Below, one piece after another: positions 19,127 to 38,492 of a stretch of DNA of 64,000 nucleotides. The position numbers and the translations under genes were made by a program. Source of the DNA: Xanthomonas phaseoli pv. phaseoli (GTDB lineage: Bacteria; Pseudomonadota; Gammaproteobacteria; Xanthomonadales; Xanthomonadaceae); assembly GCA_022749655.1 (NCBI GenBank), contig CP094243.1, forward strand, positions 4,340,001-4,404,000. Reading direction: 5' to 3'. The notes beneath the pieces were generated by a model. The model made no database searches. It saw only the letters and a program-made list of their open reading frames with translations, and was not told the origin of the DNA. Each line of letters starts with the position of its first letter. Position 1 is the stretch's first letter.

Positions 19127-19391
19127 CTAACGCAGCGTTATGATTGGCGCAGACGCCCTGTTTTCTCTGATCTCTCTCTGCATCGGCAACTGCATTCCCG
19201 CGCCAAGCCGGGACTTCGCCAACACGCAGACAAGAAAAGCCGGCTTTCGCCGACCTTCTAACGCAGCGTTATGAGTGGCGCAGACGCCCTGTTTTCTCTG
19301 ATCGCTCTCTGCATCGGCAACTGCATTCCCGCGCCAAGCTGGGACTTCGCCAACACGCAGACAAAGAAAAAGGCCGGCTTTCGCCGACCTT
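19127..19391. repeat. Tandem direct duplication (~131 + 134 bp) containing the tufA terminator
   Basis: Copy 1 (19127-19257) and copy 2 (19258-19391) start with CTAACGCAGCGTTATGA and end with GGCTTTCGCCGACCTT. They differ at only a few bases and small indels (for example GATTGG/GAGTGG, and an A-run length change). Copy 2 holds the functional-looking terminator of tufA. Copy 1 holds a second, slightly decayed hairpin. The duplication borders the IS island. Confidence 0.9.
19366..19390 (-). terminator. Rho-independent terminator of tufA (str operon)
   Basis: On the minus strand AGGTCGGC, a GAAA tetraloop and GCCGGCCT form an 8-bp stem (one G-T pair) followed by TTTTT. It lies about 50 bases past the tufA stop. 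The tandem duplication gives a second hairpin near 19238-19256. Confidence 0.85.
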
Positions 19392-19439
19392 TTCCTTCCA
19401 GCGACACGGTAGCGGAAGCTGCCGTGCTGCAGGCATTGC

Positions 19440-20630
<1,191 letters not shown>

Positions 20631-20678
20631 GACTAACTACCTCTAATTGAAAAATTTGTGAGAAGCGGCTGAGCGAAC

Positions 20679-22795
20679 TCAGCCCTTCTTGGTGACGGCG
20701 TCGGCGATGTTGGCCGGTGCCTCTTCGTAGTGGTCGAATTCCATCGAGAACGTCGCACGGCCCTGGCTCATCGAGCGCAGCGAAGTGGCGTAACCGAACA
20801 TTTCACCCAGCGGGATCATCGCGTTGATGATCTTGCCCGACGGGCTGTCGTCCTGACCCTGCAACACGCCACGACGGCGGCTCACGTCGCCCATCACGTC
20901 ACCCAGGTAATCCTCCGGGCTGACGATTTCGACCTTCATGATCGGCTCCAGCAACACCGGGCTGGCTTTCGCGAAGCCCTGCTTGAACGCCATCGATGCA
21001 GCCAGCTTGAACGCCATTTCCGAGGAGTCGACGTCATGGTACGAGCCGAACACCAGCTTGACCTTCACCCCCACCACCGGGAAGCCGGCGATCGGACCAC
21101 TGGTGATCGTCTCGCGCAGACCCTTCTCAACCGAGGGGATGAACTCCTTCGGAATGATGCCGCCGGTGATGTCGTTGACGAACAAGAAATCGTCTTTGAC
21201 GTTGTCGCTCTTGCGCTCTTCCTCGGTCATCGGCGACAGCTCGATCACCACGTGACCGTACTGACCCTTACCACCGGACTGCTTGGCGTGCTTGTAATCA
21301 GACTTGACGTCGGACTTGCGGATCGTTTCGCGGTAGGCCACCTGCGGCTTGCCGACGTTGGCCTCGACATTGAACTCGCGACGCATGCGGTCGACGATGA
21401 TGTCCAGGTGCAACTCGCCCATGCCCGAGATGATGGTCTGGCCGGATTCTTCGTCGGTCTTGACGCGGAACGAGGGATCTTCCTGCGCCAGACGGCCCAG
21501 GGCCATGCCCATCTTTTCCTGGTCCGACTTGGTCTTCGGCTCCACCGCCATCGAGATCACAGGTTCCGGGAACACCATGCGCTCCAGGGTGATGATCTTG
21601 TCCTGCGCACACAGCGTGTCACCGGTGGTGACGTCCTTCAGACCCACGGCAGCGGCGATGTCGCCCGCGCGCACTTCCTTGATCTCTTCGCGATTGTTGG
21701 AGTGCATCTGCAGGATGCGGCCCACGCGCTCTTTCTTCGACTTGACCGGGTTGTAGACCTGGTCGCCGGAGTTCAGCGTGCCCGAGTAGACACGGAAGAA
21801 CGTCAGCGAGCCCACGAACGGGTCGGTCATGATCTTGAACGCCAGCGCCGAGAACGGCGCGGTATCGGTCGCAGCGCGCGTGTCTTCCTTCTCGTCTTCG
21901 TCGATACCCTGCACCGGCGGACGGTCCGCCGGCGACGGCAGCAAATGCACGACGCCGTCGAGCATGGCCTGCACGCCCTTGTTCTTGAACGCCGAGCCGC
22001 AGAACACCGGCACGATCTCCACCTTCAAGGTGCGCTCGCGCAGACCCGACAGGATCTCCTGCTCGCTCAGGTCGCCCTCATTGAGGTACTTGTCCATCAG
22101 GTCTTCGCTGGCTTCTGCAGCCGCCTCGACCATGAACGAACGTGCCTCGGTCGCGACATCGACCAGGTCGGCCGGAATGTCGCGGTATTCGAAGGTGGTG
22201 CCCTGCGATGCGGTATCCCAATGGATCGCCTTCATCTTCAGCAGGTCGACCACGCCCTCAAAGCCGTCTTCGGCGCCGATCGGCACCTGCATCGGCACGG
22301 CATAGGCACCCAAACGGGCCTTCAGCTGCTCAACGACCTTGTCGAAGTTGGCACCGGTACGGTCCATCTTGTTGACGAAGGCCATGCGCGGTACGGAATA
22401 CTTGTTGGCCTGGCGCCACACGGTCTCGGACTGCGGCTGCACGCCACCCACGGCGCACAGCACGAACACCGCACCGTCGAGCACGCGCAAGGAGCGCTCC
22501 ACTTCGATGGTGAAGTCGACGTGCCCGGGGTGTCGATGATGTTGAAGCGGTGCTGCGGCATGGACTTGTCCATACCCGACCAGAACGCGGTGGTCGCAGC
22601 GGAGGTGATGGTGATACCACGCTCCTGCTCCTGCTCCATCCAGTCCATCACTGCAGCGCCGTCATGGACTTCGCCGATCTTGTGACTCACACCGGTGTAG
22701 AACAGGATGCGTTCGGACGTGGTGGTCTTGCCGGCATCGATGTGGGCCATGATGCCGAAGTTGCGGTAACGCTCGATAGGGGTGGTGCGGGCCAC
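20679..22795 (-). CDS. fusA: Translation elongation factor G (frameshifted in this sequence)
   Basis: Catalyses ribosomal translocation. The start is GTG at 22795 ([24 protein letters not shown]). The G1 motif AHIDAGKT and the switch [16 protein letters not shown] lie in the first frame. The frame breaks at the G3 motif DTPGHVDF, where CCC at 22524-22526 (plus strand) should be CCCC. Domains from [16 protein letters not shown] to the C-terminus lie in the second frame. Repair gives exactly 705 residues, as expected for xanthomonad EF-G. The gene is essential, so an error is likely. Confidence 0.94.
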
Positions 22796-22836
22796 GGGGA
22801 GCCTCTCAATTTCTTGGATTTCGGATGGCCGAACGC

Positions 22837-22852
22837 CGCCTTTCGGCGGCCT
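22837..22852 (-). promoter_or_regulatory. Small hairpin between rpsG and fusA
   Basis: A perfect 6-bp GC stem (GCCGCC/GGCGGC) with a 4-base loop sits in the 137-base gap between rpsG and fusA. No T tract follows on the minus strand. It may be an mRNA-processing or S7-control element, as S7 regulates this junction in E. coli. The role is inference. Confidence 0.35.
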
Positions 22853-22932
22853 TCGGATTGGATGCGACGCAAGATGCGTCGCAAACAGCACTCATATGGT
22901 GCTGAAGGGCCCCGTTACCAAGGCCCCCGAGG

Positions 22933-23400
22933 TCACCAGCGGTAATGTGCGAACGCCTTGTTCGCCTCCGCCATACGGTGGGTCTCTTCGCGCTTCTTGA
23001 TCGCGCCGCCGCGGCTTTCCGAGGCGTCCAACAGTTCTGCAGCCAGCTTACGCGGCATGGTGTTCTCGCCACGCTTGCGCGCGGAATCGATCAACCAGCG
23101 CATCGCCAGCGCCATGCGACGGGAGGAACGCACTTCGACGGGCACCTGATAGGTAGCACCACCGACGCGACGCGATTTAACTTCGACAGCCGGGGCCACG
23201 TTGTCCAGTGCTTTCTGCACCAGTTCGATGGCATTCGGATTCTTTTCGCCAATGACGTCCATTGCGCCATAGACAATTTTCTCAGCAACCGACTTCTTGC
23301 CACTTTGCATCACCATGTTGATGAAGCGGGCAATGGTTTCGCTGCCATGCTTTGGATCTGGCAGGACGGTGCGCTGCGGAGTAGAACCTTTACGGGACAT
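22933..23400 (-). CDS. rpsG: 30S ribosomal protein S7
   Basis: 155 residues, starting [20 protein letters not shown] and ending [13 protein letters not shown]. It is a primary binder of the 16S 3' domain and contacts the E-site tRNA. In E. coli it represses the str operon. It lies 12 bases after rpsL. It is intact. Confidence 0.97.
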   Translation of the reverse strand: MSRKGSTPQRTVLPDPKHGSETIARFINMVMQSGKKSVAEKIVYGAMDVIGEKNPNAIELVQKALDNVAPAVEVKSRRVGGATYQVPVEVRSSRRMALAMRWLIDSARKRGENTMPRKLAAELLDASESRGGAIKKREETHRMAEANKAFAHYRW

Positions 23401-23412
23401 TTGAGTGTTTCC

Positions 23413-23733
23413 TTAGCTCTTCGGGCGCTTGGCGCCGTACTTGGAACGGCCTTGACGACGCTTGGCGACGCCGGCGGCGTCCAGCGAACCACGGACGGTG
23501 TGATAACGCACACCGGGAAGATCCTTGACGCGGCCACCGCTGATGACCTCTTCCTGATTCGTCAGACGCACCTTGGCGACTTTACGCAGGGCCGAGTTCG
23601 GCTTCTTCGGGGTAGTGGTATAGACGCGTGTGCAGACGCCACGGCGCTGCGGACACTTGTCCAGTGCCGGAGAGGCACTCTTGTAGGTGGTCGCTTGCCG
23701 AGGCTTGCGGACCAGCTGATTGATCGTCGTCAT
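23413..23733 (-). CDS. rpsL: 30S ribosomal protein S12 with an 18-residue internal deletion
   Basis: S12 monitors decoding accuracy at the A site and is the target of streptomycin resistance. The frame is uninterrupted from [13 protein letters not shown] (23733) to KYGAKRPKS, but gives 106 residues instead of the usual 124. The sequence runs NQEEVIS directly into [13 protein letters not shown]. The near-universal intervening block (family consensus SYIGGEGHNLQEHS then VVLIRGG) is missing, a loss of 54 bases near 23549-23550. KKPNSALRK (Lys42/43) is wild type. Such a deletion should destroy the OB-fold, so it is probably an assembly or sequence fault. Confidence 0.93.
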   Translation of the reverse strand: MTTINQLVRKPRQATTYKSASPALDKCPQRRGVCTRVYTTTPKKPNSALRKVAKVRLTNQEEVISGGRVKDLPGVRYHTVRGSLDAAGVAKRRQGRSKYGAKRPKS

Positions 23734-23814
23734 CAGTTGATTCTTCTGATTGATAGGCCGACACGGCCTGCACGAAAACAAAAGCAGGCCGAGACCGGCC
23801 CACCGAGACAGAGA

Positions 23815-23844
23815 AGTATAGCTGGCAGGAAGAAACTCCGTCAA
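23815..23844 (-). promoter_or_regulatory. Predicted promoter of the str operon (rpsL)
   Basis: On the minus strand TTGACG (23839-23844), an 18-base spacer and TATACT (23815-23820), followed by TCTCTGTCTCGGT. It lies about 80 bases upstream of the rpsL ATG. It strongly resembles rpsJ P1 in both boxes and in the initially transcribed region. Confidence 0.75.
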
Positions 23845-23888
23845 CTTCACGAAATCTGAACCTGCTGGCCCATCCAAGGCCGGAAAAC

Positions 23889-23907
23889 GGAGGGCGTCCT
23901 GCCCTCC
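23889..23907 (-). terminator. Rho-independent terminator after rpoC
   Basis: A 7-bp stem (GGAGGGC/GCCCTCC) with a 5-base loop, flanked by AAAA and TTTT, lies 45 bases past the rpoC stop. It separates the rpoBC transcript from the str operon promoter. Confidence 0.85.
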
Positions 23908-23951
23908 TTTTCGCTTGGCTTACGGCGATCTTGCGACCGCCGTCGGAGCGC

Positions 23952-28166
<4,215 letters not shown>

Positions 28167-28316
28167 TTGATATCTCCGGGTCGGAGGAATTTCGTATCTG
28201 AGATGAAACGCGAACAGCTTCGAACGGGACTGCGATCAGGACACCGTACCCGGGAAGAGCGAACGCGCTGAGCGCTCGCCACTTCCGGGTCGCAGGCCCC
28301 TGACCGGGCCCGGCTC

Positions 28317-32467
<4,151 letters not shown>

Positions 32468-32603
32468 GAGGTCTTCACCCTAGGCTGCGGGGGCCACATC
32501 GCGGCGGCCCTGAAATAACAAAATTGTCAGTTGGAAGTCGCTGGTATTGCCGGCACCAGCACGCCTTCTCCCGCTACTTCCAACTACCAACTCGGTGAGG
32601 CGA

Positions 32604-32678
32604 GGATTGGGGATGACGGGATTGGGGATTAGCGAAGGCCGCCTTCGAATCCCGAATGCCGAATCTCAAATCCCGGCT
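32604..32678. repeat. Intergenic inverted-repeat element (GGATTGGGGAT / AATCCCGAAT type)
   Basis: Between rplL and rpoB, arms rich in GATTGGGGAT on one side and AATCCCGAAT on the other surround a centre, CGAAGGCCGCCTTCG. Related elements occur at 33732-33826 and 39596-39668. They look like copies of a small non-coding intergenic repeat. Confidence 0.6.
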
Positions 32679-32688
32679 TTCCATCAAC

Positions 32689-32716
32689 GGCCAAAGGCCG
32701 GGAGCTTTACGCTCCC
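32689..32716 (-). terminator. Attenuator-like hairpin between rplL and rpoB
   Basis: On the minus strand GGGAGC-GTAAA-GCTCCC is followed by GGCC-TTT-GGCC, about 47 bases past the rplL stop. In E. coli a partial terminator at this same place sets the ratio of L7/L12 to RpoB. The position and structure fit that role. No long T tract is seen, so the mechanism is unproven. Confidence 0.6.
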
Positions 32717-32762
32717 AGCCTTCAGTGCATCACCATGAAACGCTGGCGATGCAAGGTACTGC

Positions 32763-33128
32763 TTACTTGATTTCGACAGTCGCGCCAGCTTCGGTCAGTT
32801 CCTTCTTGATCTTCTCGGCTTCGTCCTTCGAAGCGCCTTCCTTCAGGACGCCACCGGCTTCGGTCAGGTCCTTGGCTTCCTTCAGACCCAGGCCGGTCAC
32901 GCCGCGGACAGCCTTAATCGCGGCAACCTTGTTGGTGCCGGCGCTGGTCAGCACCACGGTGAACTCGGTCTGCTCTTCAACCACGGCGGCCGGACCGGCT
33001 GCAGCAGCAGCGACCGGGGCAGCGGCGGAGACGCCGAACTTTTCTTCGATGGCCTTGACCAGCTCCATTACTTCCATCAGGGACTTCTCGGCGATGGCGT
33101 CGACGATCTGTTCGTTGGTAAGGGACAT
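32763..33128 (-). CDS. rplL: 50S ribosomal protein L7/L12
   Basis: 121 residues. The N-terminal dimerisation helix ([20 protein letters not shown]) is followed by an Ala/Pro-rich hinge (about 34-50) and a C-terminal factor-binding domain with [20 protein letters not shown]. It recruits and activates translational GTPases as a multi-copy stalk. It lies 54 bases after rplJ. Confidence 0.97.
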   Translation of the reverse strand: MSLTNEQIVDAIAEKSLMEVMELVKAIEEKFGVSAAAPVAAAAAGPAAVVEEQTEFTVVLTSAGTNKVAAIKAVRGVTGLGLKEAKDLTEAGGVLKEGASKDEAEKIKKELTEAGATVEIK

Positions 33129-33182
33129 TGTGATTACCTTTAAATGATTTTCTGGATTGGGGTTCTAGCAAACGCTAGGACA

Positions 33183-33716
33183 TCAAGCTTCGACAGTCTC
33201 GGCAGCCGGCGCGGCAGCTTCGTCGCCACCACCCTGCTTGTCGCCAACGGCCTTGACGGCACGGGCGAACATGGCAGCCGGTTCGGACAGCACGCGGGCC
33301 AGCATGGCCAGGGCCTGGTCACGGGTCGGCAGCGAGGCCAACACGTCGACGTGACCAGCCGGGAACAGTTCCCCGCCGATGGACACGACCTTGGCCTGCA
33401 GCTTGTCGTTGCTCTTGGCAAATTCCTTGATCAGGCGACCGGCTGCGCCGGGCTCCTCCATCGAAAACGCATACAGCAGAGGACCGACCAGCTTGTCAGC
33501 AGCGACAGCGAAATCAGTACCTTCAACGGCGCGCGCAGCCAGGGTGTTCTTGACAACTTTCAAGAACACGCCGGTTTCGCGAGCCTGCTTGCGCATCGCG
33601 GTCATCTGGGAGACCGTGGTGCCAGCGTATTCGGCGGCGATCAGGGAGTGGGCCTTGGCGGCGATGTCTGCCAGCTCGGCGACTACTTCTTGCTTCTGGG
33701 ACAGATTGAGAGCCAT
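33183..33716 (-). CDS. rplJ: 50S ribosomal protein L10
   Basis: 177 residues. It begins [21 protein letters not shown] and ends with an Ala/Glu-rich tail. L10 is the base of the L7/L12 stalk and, in E. coli, represses rplJL by binding a leader. Here a 549-base leader/intergenic region separates it from rplA, room enough for such a site. Confidence 0.96.
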   Translation of the reverse strand: MALNLSQKQEVVAELADIAAKAHSLIAAEYAGTTVSQMTAMRKQARETGVFLKVVKNTLAARAVEGTDFAVAADKLVGPLLYAFSMEEPGAAGRLIKEFAKSNDKLQAKVVSIGGELFPAGHVDVLASLPTRDQALAMLARVLSEPAAMFARAVKAVGDKQGGGDEAAAPAAETVEA

Positions 33717-34265
33717 TGCACTCCTCCGTTAAAGCCGGGATTGGTGATTGGTGATTGGTGATTCGTCGGAGGCCATGAAGCAGCCCCTGCAAATCCCCAA
33801 TGCCGAATCGCTAATCCCGGCTTCAAACTACTCCGCTCGCGGCTCCTGCCGGTCGTCGCGGTCCAGGGCAGCCTCCTTCCTGGAAGCCGGGAACATCGAC
33901 CGATGTTCCTTTGGTGGCCGTTCTAGACCTGGAGTGGACTCGATCCGGGATGTCCCAGACGCGCGTAAACCAGAAAGCTCCAGAAGGGCGACACCATCTA
34001 CGCCGGCCGGCTCGAAACGAACCAATTAAGCGATCCCGCTGCATCGACGGCGACTCCTTGCCAGTGCGAGCATCCCTGCCCGTCGTCGATCTGCGCTGAC
34101 CGCGCCTGCGGTCTTTGACGGCTACCGCCGGACGTGCCGGCGATCGCCTTCAAAATGTCCGTTGCCCCAAAGGAGGGAACGGACTCCCAGCACACGGTGA
34201 CCCGGGCCGGAAAAACAATGCTGTACTGCCAAATACGTCAGGCGCATGACGCCGGACGCATTCGC
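33717..34265 (-). promoter_or_regulatory. Long rplA-rplJ intergenic region, probable L10 leader
   Basis: This 549-base stretch has no convincing gene. Positions 33732-33826 hold an intergenic inverted repeat that includes three tandem GATTGGT-type heptamers (from about 33740) facing AATCCCCAATGCCGAAT. In other gammaproteobacteria this place holds the rplJ promoter and the L10-binding leader RNA. I could not pick a specific structure by eye. Confidence 0.45.
33732..33826. repeat. Intergenic inverted repeat with tandem ATTGGTG heptamers
   Basis: The left arm contains ATTGGTG repeated three times and the right arm is AATCCCCAATGCCGAATCG. It belongs to the same family as the elements at 32604-32678 and 39596-39668. 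It lies within the presumed rplJ leader. Confidence 0.6.
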
Positions 34266-34964
34266 TTACTTCAGCGACAGGCTCGACTGGTCGACCGTCA
34301 CGCCCGGACCCATGGTCGAGCTGACCGAGACCTTCTGCAGGTAGGTACCCTTCGAGGTCGCCGGCTTGGCCTTGACCAGATCCAGCAACAGCGCCTGCAG
34401 GTTCGACTTCAGCGCTTCGTCGTCGAAGCTGGCCTTGCCGATGGTGCAGTGGATGATGCCGGCCTTGTCGGTGCGGTAGCGCACCTGGCCCGACTTGGCA
34501 TTCTTGACCGCTTCGCCCGGATTGGCCGACACGGTGCCGACCTTCGGGTTCGGCATCAAGCCGCGTGGACCCAGCAGGGTGCCCAGCTTACCGACGACGC
34601 GCATGGCGTCCGGGGTCGCGATGACCACGTCATAGTTCAGATCGCCGGCCTGCATCTTCTCGGCCAGATCGTCCATGCCCACCGCCTCGGCGCCAGCGGC
34701 AAGAGCTTCGTCAGCCTTGGCGCCTGCCGGTGCGAACACTGCGACGCGCACGCTCTTGCCGGTACCGGCCGGCAGCACGGTGGAACCGCGCACCTGCTGG
34801 TCGGACTTCTTGGCGTCCACGCCCAGGCGCACGGCAACGTCGATCGACTCGACGAACTTCGCCTTGGTGGCGGTCTTCAGGATCTTGATTGCGTCTTCGA
34901 AGGCATAGGTCTTGCCCGGAACGACAGCGGCCGTAATGGCCTTAACGCGTTTGCTCTGTGCCAT
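34266..34964 (-). CDS. rplA: 50S ribosomal protein L1
   Basis: 232 residues, full length. It begins [10 protein letters not shown] and has the L1 signature [15 protein letters not shown]1 forms the mobile stalk that moves deacylated tRNA through the E site, and in E. coli it represses rplKA. It lies 3 bases after the rplK stop, so the pair is coupled. Confidence 0.97.
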   Translation of the reverse strand: MAQSKRVKAITAAVVPGKTYAFEDAIKILKTATKAKFVESIDVAVRLGVDAKKSDQQVRGSTVLPAGTGKSVRVAVFAPAGAKADEALAAGAEAVGMDDLAEKMQAGDLNYDVVIATPDAMRVVGKLGTLLGPRGLMPNPKVGTVSANPGEAVKNAKSGQVRYRTDKAGIIHCTIGKASFDDEALKSNLQALLLDLVKAKPATSKGTYLQKVSVSSTMGPGVTVDQSSLSLK

Positions 34965-34967
34965 CTC

Positions 34968-35396
34968 TTAGCCCTCCACCGTCAAACCCATGCTGCGGGC
35001 AGAACCCGCAATCGTGCGCACCGCCGCTTCCAGTTCGGCTGCCGTCAAATCGGCTTCCTTGACCTTGGCGATCTCTTCCAGCTGCTTGCGCGTCACCTTG
35101 CCCACCTTGTCGGTGTTAGGACGCTTCGAGCCGGAGCTCACGCCTGCGGCCTTCTTGAGCAGCACGCTGGCCGGGGTGCTCTTGGTGACGAACGTGAAGG
35201 TACGGTCGGAATACGCGGTGATGATCACCGGCGTCGGCAGACCCGGCTCCAGCTTCGACGTCGCAGCGTTGAATGCCTTGCAGAATTCCATGATGTTCAG
35301 ACCGCGCTGACCCAGTGCAGGGCCAACCGGCGGCGCAGGGTTGGCCTGACCGGCCTTGACCTGCAACTTGATGAAAGCAGTAATCTTCTTAGCCAT
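34968..35396 (-). CDS. rplK: 50S ribosomal protein L11
   Basis: 142 residues. It begins [34 protein letters not shown], with the proline-rich thiostrepton-site region, and has the C-terminal [14 protein letters not shown]. It binds the GTPase-associated region of 23S rRNA and is needed for RelA activation. It is intact. Confidence 0.97.
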   Translation of the reverse strand: MAKKITAFIKLQVKAGQANPAPPVGPALGQRGLNIMEFCKAFNAATSKLEPGLPTPVIITAYSDRTFTFVTKSTPASVLLKKAAGVSSGSKRPNTDKVGKVTRKQLEEIAKVKEADLTAAELEAAVRTIAGSARSMGLTVEG

Positions 35397-35548
35397 TTCA
35401 ATACTCTCCGGGTGCTAGCGCCTGACCTGCAGGCTCCCCATCGGACCGGGATTCACGTGTCCCGGCTTCACGTTTGTTGACCACACGCAGACGGCCGCCA
35501 TGCGGCAGCCATTGGTTCCAGGCGGTTCGCCAGGACAGCGAGCCGCGC

Positions 35549-35577
35549 ACTATAGCAACATTTGGGGCGAGCGCCCA
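35549..35577 (-). promoter_or_regulatory. Possible promoter of the rplKAJL operon
   Basis: On the minus strand an extended -10 (TGCTATAGT, core 35549-35554) lies about 150 bases upstream of rplK and just past the nusG stop. The -35 region is poor. The downstream GCGCGGCTCGCTGTCC nearly repeats the sequence after the rpsJ P2 box, which supports a shared control element. Confidence 0.5.
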
Positions 35578-35593
35578 GCCGGCGCCCACAGGG

Positions 35594-36151
35594 TCAGCCC
35601 TTCTCGACCTGACCGAATTCAAGCTCGACCGGCGTGGAGCGGCCGAAGATGAGCACGGCAACACGCAGCCTGCTCTTTTCGTAATTGACTTCCTCGACGA
35701 CGCCGTTGAAGTCGTTGAAGGGACCCTCGGTGACGCGCACCATCTGGCCCGGCTCGAACAATACCTTCGGACGCGGCTTCTCGACGCCATCTTGCACACG
35801 CTGCAGGATCGCATCCGCCTCTTCGTCGCGGATCGGCAGAGGACGGTCGGCGGTGCCGCCAATGAAACCCATCACCTTGGAAGTTTCCTTCACCAGGTGC
35901 CAGCTTTCGTTGTCGATGCGCGGAATACCGGCTTCTTCATGCGTTTCGATCTGCACCAGCACGTAGCCGGGGAAGAACTTGCGCTCGGACCGACGCTTCT
36001 GGCCGGCGCGCATTTCGATGACCTCTTCGGTCGGCACCAGCACGTCGCCGAAACGATCTTCCATCTCGGCACGCGCGATACGGTCGCGCAATGCCTGCGC
36101 AACGGATTTTTCGAAGCCTGAATAGGCGTGAACGACATACCAACGCTTCAC
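35594..36151 (-). CDS. nusG: Transcription termination/antitermination factor NusG
   Basis: 185 residues from a GTG at 36151 ([20 protein letters not shown]), with GAGGAG about 9 bases upstream. The NGN domain occupies about 1-125 (FFPGYVLVQ) and the KOW domain about 130-185 ([21 protein letters not shown]). NusG binds RNA polymerase and links it to Rho or to S10. It lies 13 bases after secE, the conserved pair. Confidence 0.97.
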   Translation of the reverse strand: MKRWYVVHAYSGFEKSVAQALRDRIARAEMEDRFGDVLVPTEEVIEMRAGQKRRSERKFFPGYVLVQIETHEEAGIPRIDNESWHLVKETSKVMGFIGGTADRPLPIRDEEADAILQRVQDGVEKPRPKVLFEPGQMVRVTEGPFNDFNGVVEEVNYEKSRLRVAVLIFGRSTPVELEFGQVEKG

Positions 36152-36164
36152 TGCTTGATTCTCC

Positions 36165-36572
36165 TCAACGAGCCAGGAACCACTGCGTGAGCTTCTGGAT
36201 GACAAAGTCGAAGCCGCCCAACAGCAAACTCAGAATGATTACAACAACAATGACGACCCAGGTGGTGCGGATAGCTTCCTGGCGCGTCGGCCAGACAACC
36301 TTACGCAACTCGAACCTGGACTCGGACAAGAATTCGCGGGTCTCCCGGCCCTTGCCGGTACCCAAAAACACAAATGCACCCGCCACCAACCCGACGATGA
36401 CAGCCAACGCACGCAGTTGCGGCGTCCACGCGCCCAGCTGGGTCGCGCGTTCGGGAGCGGAAAACCAGAACCACACAAAAAGCCCCGCAACCACCAGGGC
36501 AGCGGAAACAACGTACTTAACGACATCAGCGCTAGAGGACGCGCTCTTGGAAGGCTCGATTTTGCTATTCAT
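36165..36572 (-). CDS. secE: Protein translocase subunit SecE
   Basis: 135 residues with three predicted membrane segments (about 18-38, 53-71 and 104-124), the E. coli-like three-segment type. The conserved cytoplasmic helix [21 protein letters not shown] is present. SecE clamps SecY and is essential. The gene lies between tRNA-Trp and nusG. Confidence 0.97.
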   Translation of the reverse strand: MNSKIEPSKSASSSADVVKYVVSAALVVAGLFVWFWFSAPERATQLGAWTPQLRALAVIVGLVAGAFVFLGTGKGRETREFLSESRFELRKVVWPTRQEAIRTTWVVIVVVIILSLLLGGFDFVIQKLTQWFLAR

Positions 36573-36621
36573 CCGGCTCTAGTTACCGATCTGACCCGAG
36601 TCGCTGGGCCGGAAAGAGGAG

Positions 36622-36697
<76 letters not shown>

Positions 36698-36771
36698 ATG
36701 TACTCGTTTACCGCAAACCCTAAGACAACGAAGGCGGACCGCGGTTCAGCCGGCCCGCCATTCGTTTGAAT

Positions 36772-36793
36772 CCAGCCGCCAACAGGCGGCTGG
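36772..36793 (-). terminator. Hairpin after tufB
   Basis: A perfect 9-bp stem (CCAGCCGCC/GGCGGCTGG) with a 4-base loop lies about 10 bases past the tufB stop and ahead of tRNA-Trp. Only a short T-poor tail follows on the minus strand, so it may be an RNase processing site or a weak terminator. Confidence 0.55.
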
Positions 36794-36803
36794 ATACAGG
36801 CGC

Positions 36804-37994
36804 TTACTTGATGATCTTGGCAACCACGCCGGCGCCGACGGTACGACCGCCTTCACGGATGGCAAAGCGCAGACCTTCGTCCATCGCGACCGGGTTGATC
36901 AGGGTCACGACCATCTTCACGTTGTCGCCCGGCATCACCATTTCCACACCTTCCGGCAACTGGCAAGCGCCAGTGATGTCGGTGGTGCGGAAGTAGAACT
37001 GCGGACGGTAGCCCTTGAAGAACGGGGTATGACGGCCACCCTCGTCCTTGGACAGCACGTAGACTTCGGCTTCGAACTCGGTGTGCGGCTTGATCGAACC
37101 CGGCTTGCACAGCACCTGGCCGCGCTCGACGTCGTCACGCTTGGTGCCGCGCAGCAGCAGACCGGCGTTGTCGCCTGCCTGACCCTGGTCCAGCAGCTTG
37201 CGGAACATTTCCACGCCGGTGACGGTGGTCTTCTGCGTATCGCGGATACCGACGATTTCGATTTCGTCACCCACCTTGATGATGCCGCGCTCGATACGAC
37301 CGGTCACCACGGTGCCGCGGCCGGAGATCGAGAACACGTCTTCGACCGGCATCAGGAACGGACGGTCGACGTCGCGGGTTGGCTCGGGAATGAACGAATC
37401 CAGCGCTTCAACCAGCTTCAGGATCGCGGGCACACCGATGTCGCTCTGATCGCCGTCCAGCGCCAGACGCGCCGAACCATGGATGATCGGGGTGTCGTCG
37501 CCCGGGAAATCGTACTTGCTCAGCAGCTCGCGCACTTCCATTTCGACCAGCTCGAGCAGCTCGGCGTCGTCGACCATGTCGGCCTTGTTCAGGAACACGA
37601 CGATGTGCGGCACACCGACCTGACGCGAGAGCAGGATGTGCTCACGGGTCTGCGGCATCGGGCCATCAGCGGCCGAGCACACCAGGATCGCGCCGTCCAT
37701 CTGCGCCGCACCGGTGATCATGTTCTTGACATAGTCGGCGTGGCCGGGGCAGTCGACGTGCGCGTAGTGGCGGGTCGGGGATTCGTATTCGACGTGTGCG
37801 GTCGAAATCGTGATGCCGCGCGCCTTCTCTTCCGGCGCCGCGTCGATCGCGTCGTACGCCTTGAACTCACCACCGAAACGCTCGGCACCGATCTTGGTCA
37901 GCGCAGCGGTCAACGTGGTCTTGCCATGGTCAACGTGACCGATGGTGCCGACGTTCACGTGCGGCTTGGTGCGCTCGAATTTAGCTTTTGCCAT
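36804..37994 (-). CDS. tufB: Translation elongation factor Tu, copy 2
   Basis: 396 residues, full length, with G-motifs [13 protein letters not shown] and NKAD intact. It matches copy 1 (19440-20630) at every residue except 73, which is Pro here, as in E. coli EF-Tu. Nucleotide differences are few and mostly silent, consistent with gene conversion between copies. It is embedded in the tRNA-Tyr, Gly, Thr, tufB, tRNA-Trp cluster. Confidence 0.98.
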
Positions 37995-38040
37995 GGGTGC
38001 GTGTCTCGGTAATCGTTTGGAGTTGAAGACGATTGAGTAA

Positions 38041-38116
38041 TGGTGCTCACGAAAGGAATCGAACCTTCGACCTCCTCCTTACCAAGGAGGTGCTCTACCG
38101 ACTGAGCTACGTGAGC
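38041..38116 (-). tRNA. tRNA-Thr (GGT anticodon)
   Basis: A 76-base cloverleaf with acceptor GCTCACG/CGTGAGC, anticodon loop CTTGGTAA containing GGT, T loop GGTTCGATTCC and an encoded CCA. It lies 46 bases upstream of tufB in the tRNA-tufB cluster. Confidence 0.96.
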
Positions 38117-38149
38117 GAGTTTTGCATTATGCCATGCATTTGCGTTCAA

Positions 38150-38223
38150 TGGAGCGGGAGACGGGAATCGAACCCGCACCATCAGCTTGGAAGGCTGAGG
38201 TTCTACCGTTGAACTACTCCCGC
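38150..38223 (-). tRNA. tRNA-Gly (TCC anticodon)
   Basis: A 74-base cloverleaf with acceptor GCGGGAG/CTCCCGC, anticodon loop CTTCCAA (TCC), T loop GGTTCGATTCC and an encoded CCA. It lies between tRNA-Tyr and tRNA-Thr. Confidence 0.96.
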
Positions 38224-38252
38224 ACCGGGAACTGCATGCCACAACGTGAAAC

Positions 38253-38338
38253 TGGTGGAGGGAGGTGGATTCGAACCACCGAAGGCGTAAGCCAGCAGAT
38301 TTACAGTCTGCCCCCGTTGGCCGCTTGGGTATCCCTCC
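38253..38338 (-). tRNA. tRNA-Tyr (GTA anticodon)
   Basis: An 86-base class II tRNA with a long variable arm, acceptor GGAGGGA/TCCCTCC, anticodon loop CTGTAAA (GTA) and an encoded CCA. It is the first RNA of the cluster, 62 bases downstream of a strong promoter-like sequence. Confidence 0.96.
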
Positions 38339-38400
38339 AGCTTTTACTACCGGACCTGTGCGCCGCGAGGCGAATTCGGTTCGGGGTGAAGCAGCCCGTT

Positions 38401-38429
38401 ATTTTGTTGTGGGACGCATGCAGTGTCAA
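38401..38429 (-). promoter_or_regulatory. Predicted promoter of the tRNA-tufB cluster
   Basis: On the minus strand a perfect TTGACA (38424-38429), a 17-base spacer and CAAAAT (38401-38406, 4 of 6 matches). It lies about 62 bases upstream of tRNA-Tyr. The ychF stop is 64 bases further upstream. Confidence 0.7.
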
Positions 38430-38492
38430 CAAAAATTTTGAGCAATCCTTCACTCTCAACGACACGCGGCGTCGGGCGCCACGCACAGCCGA

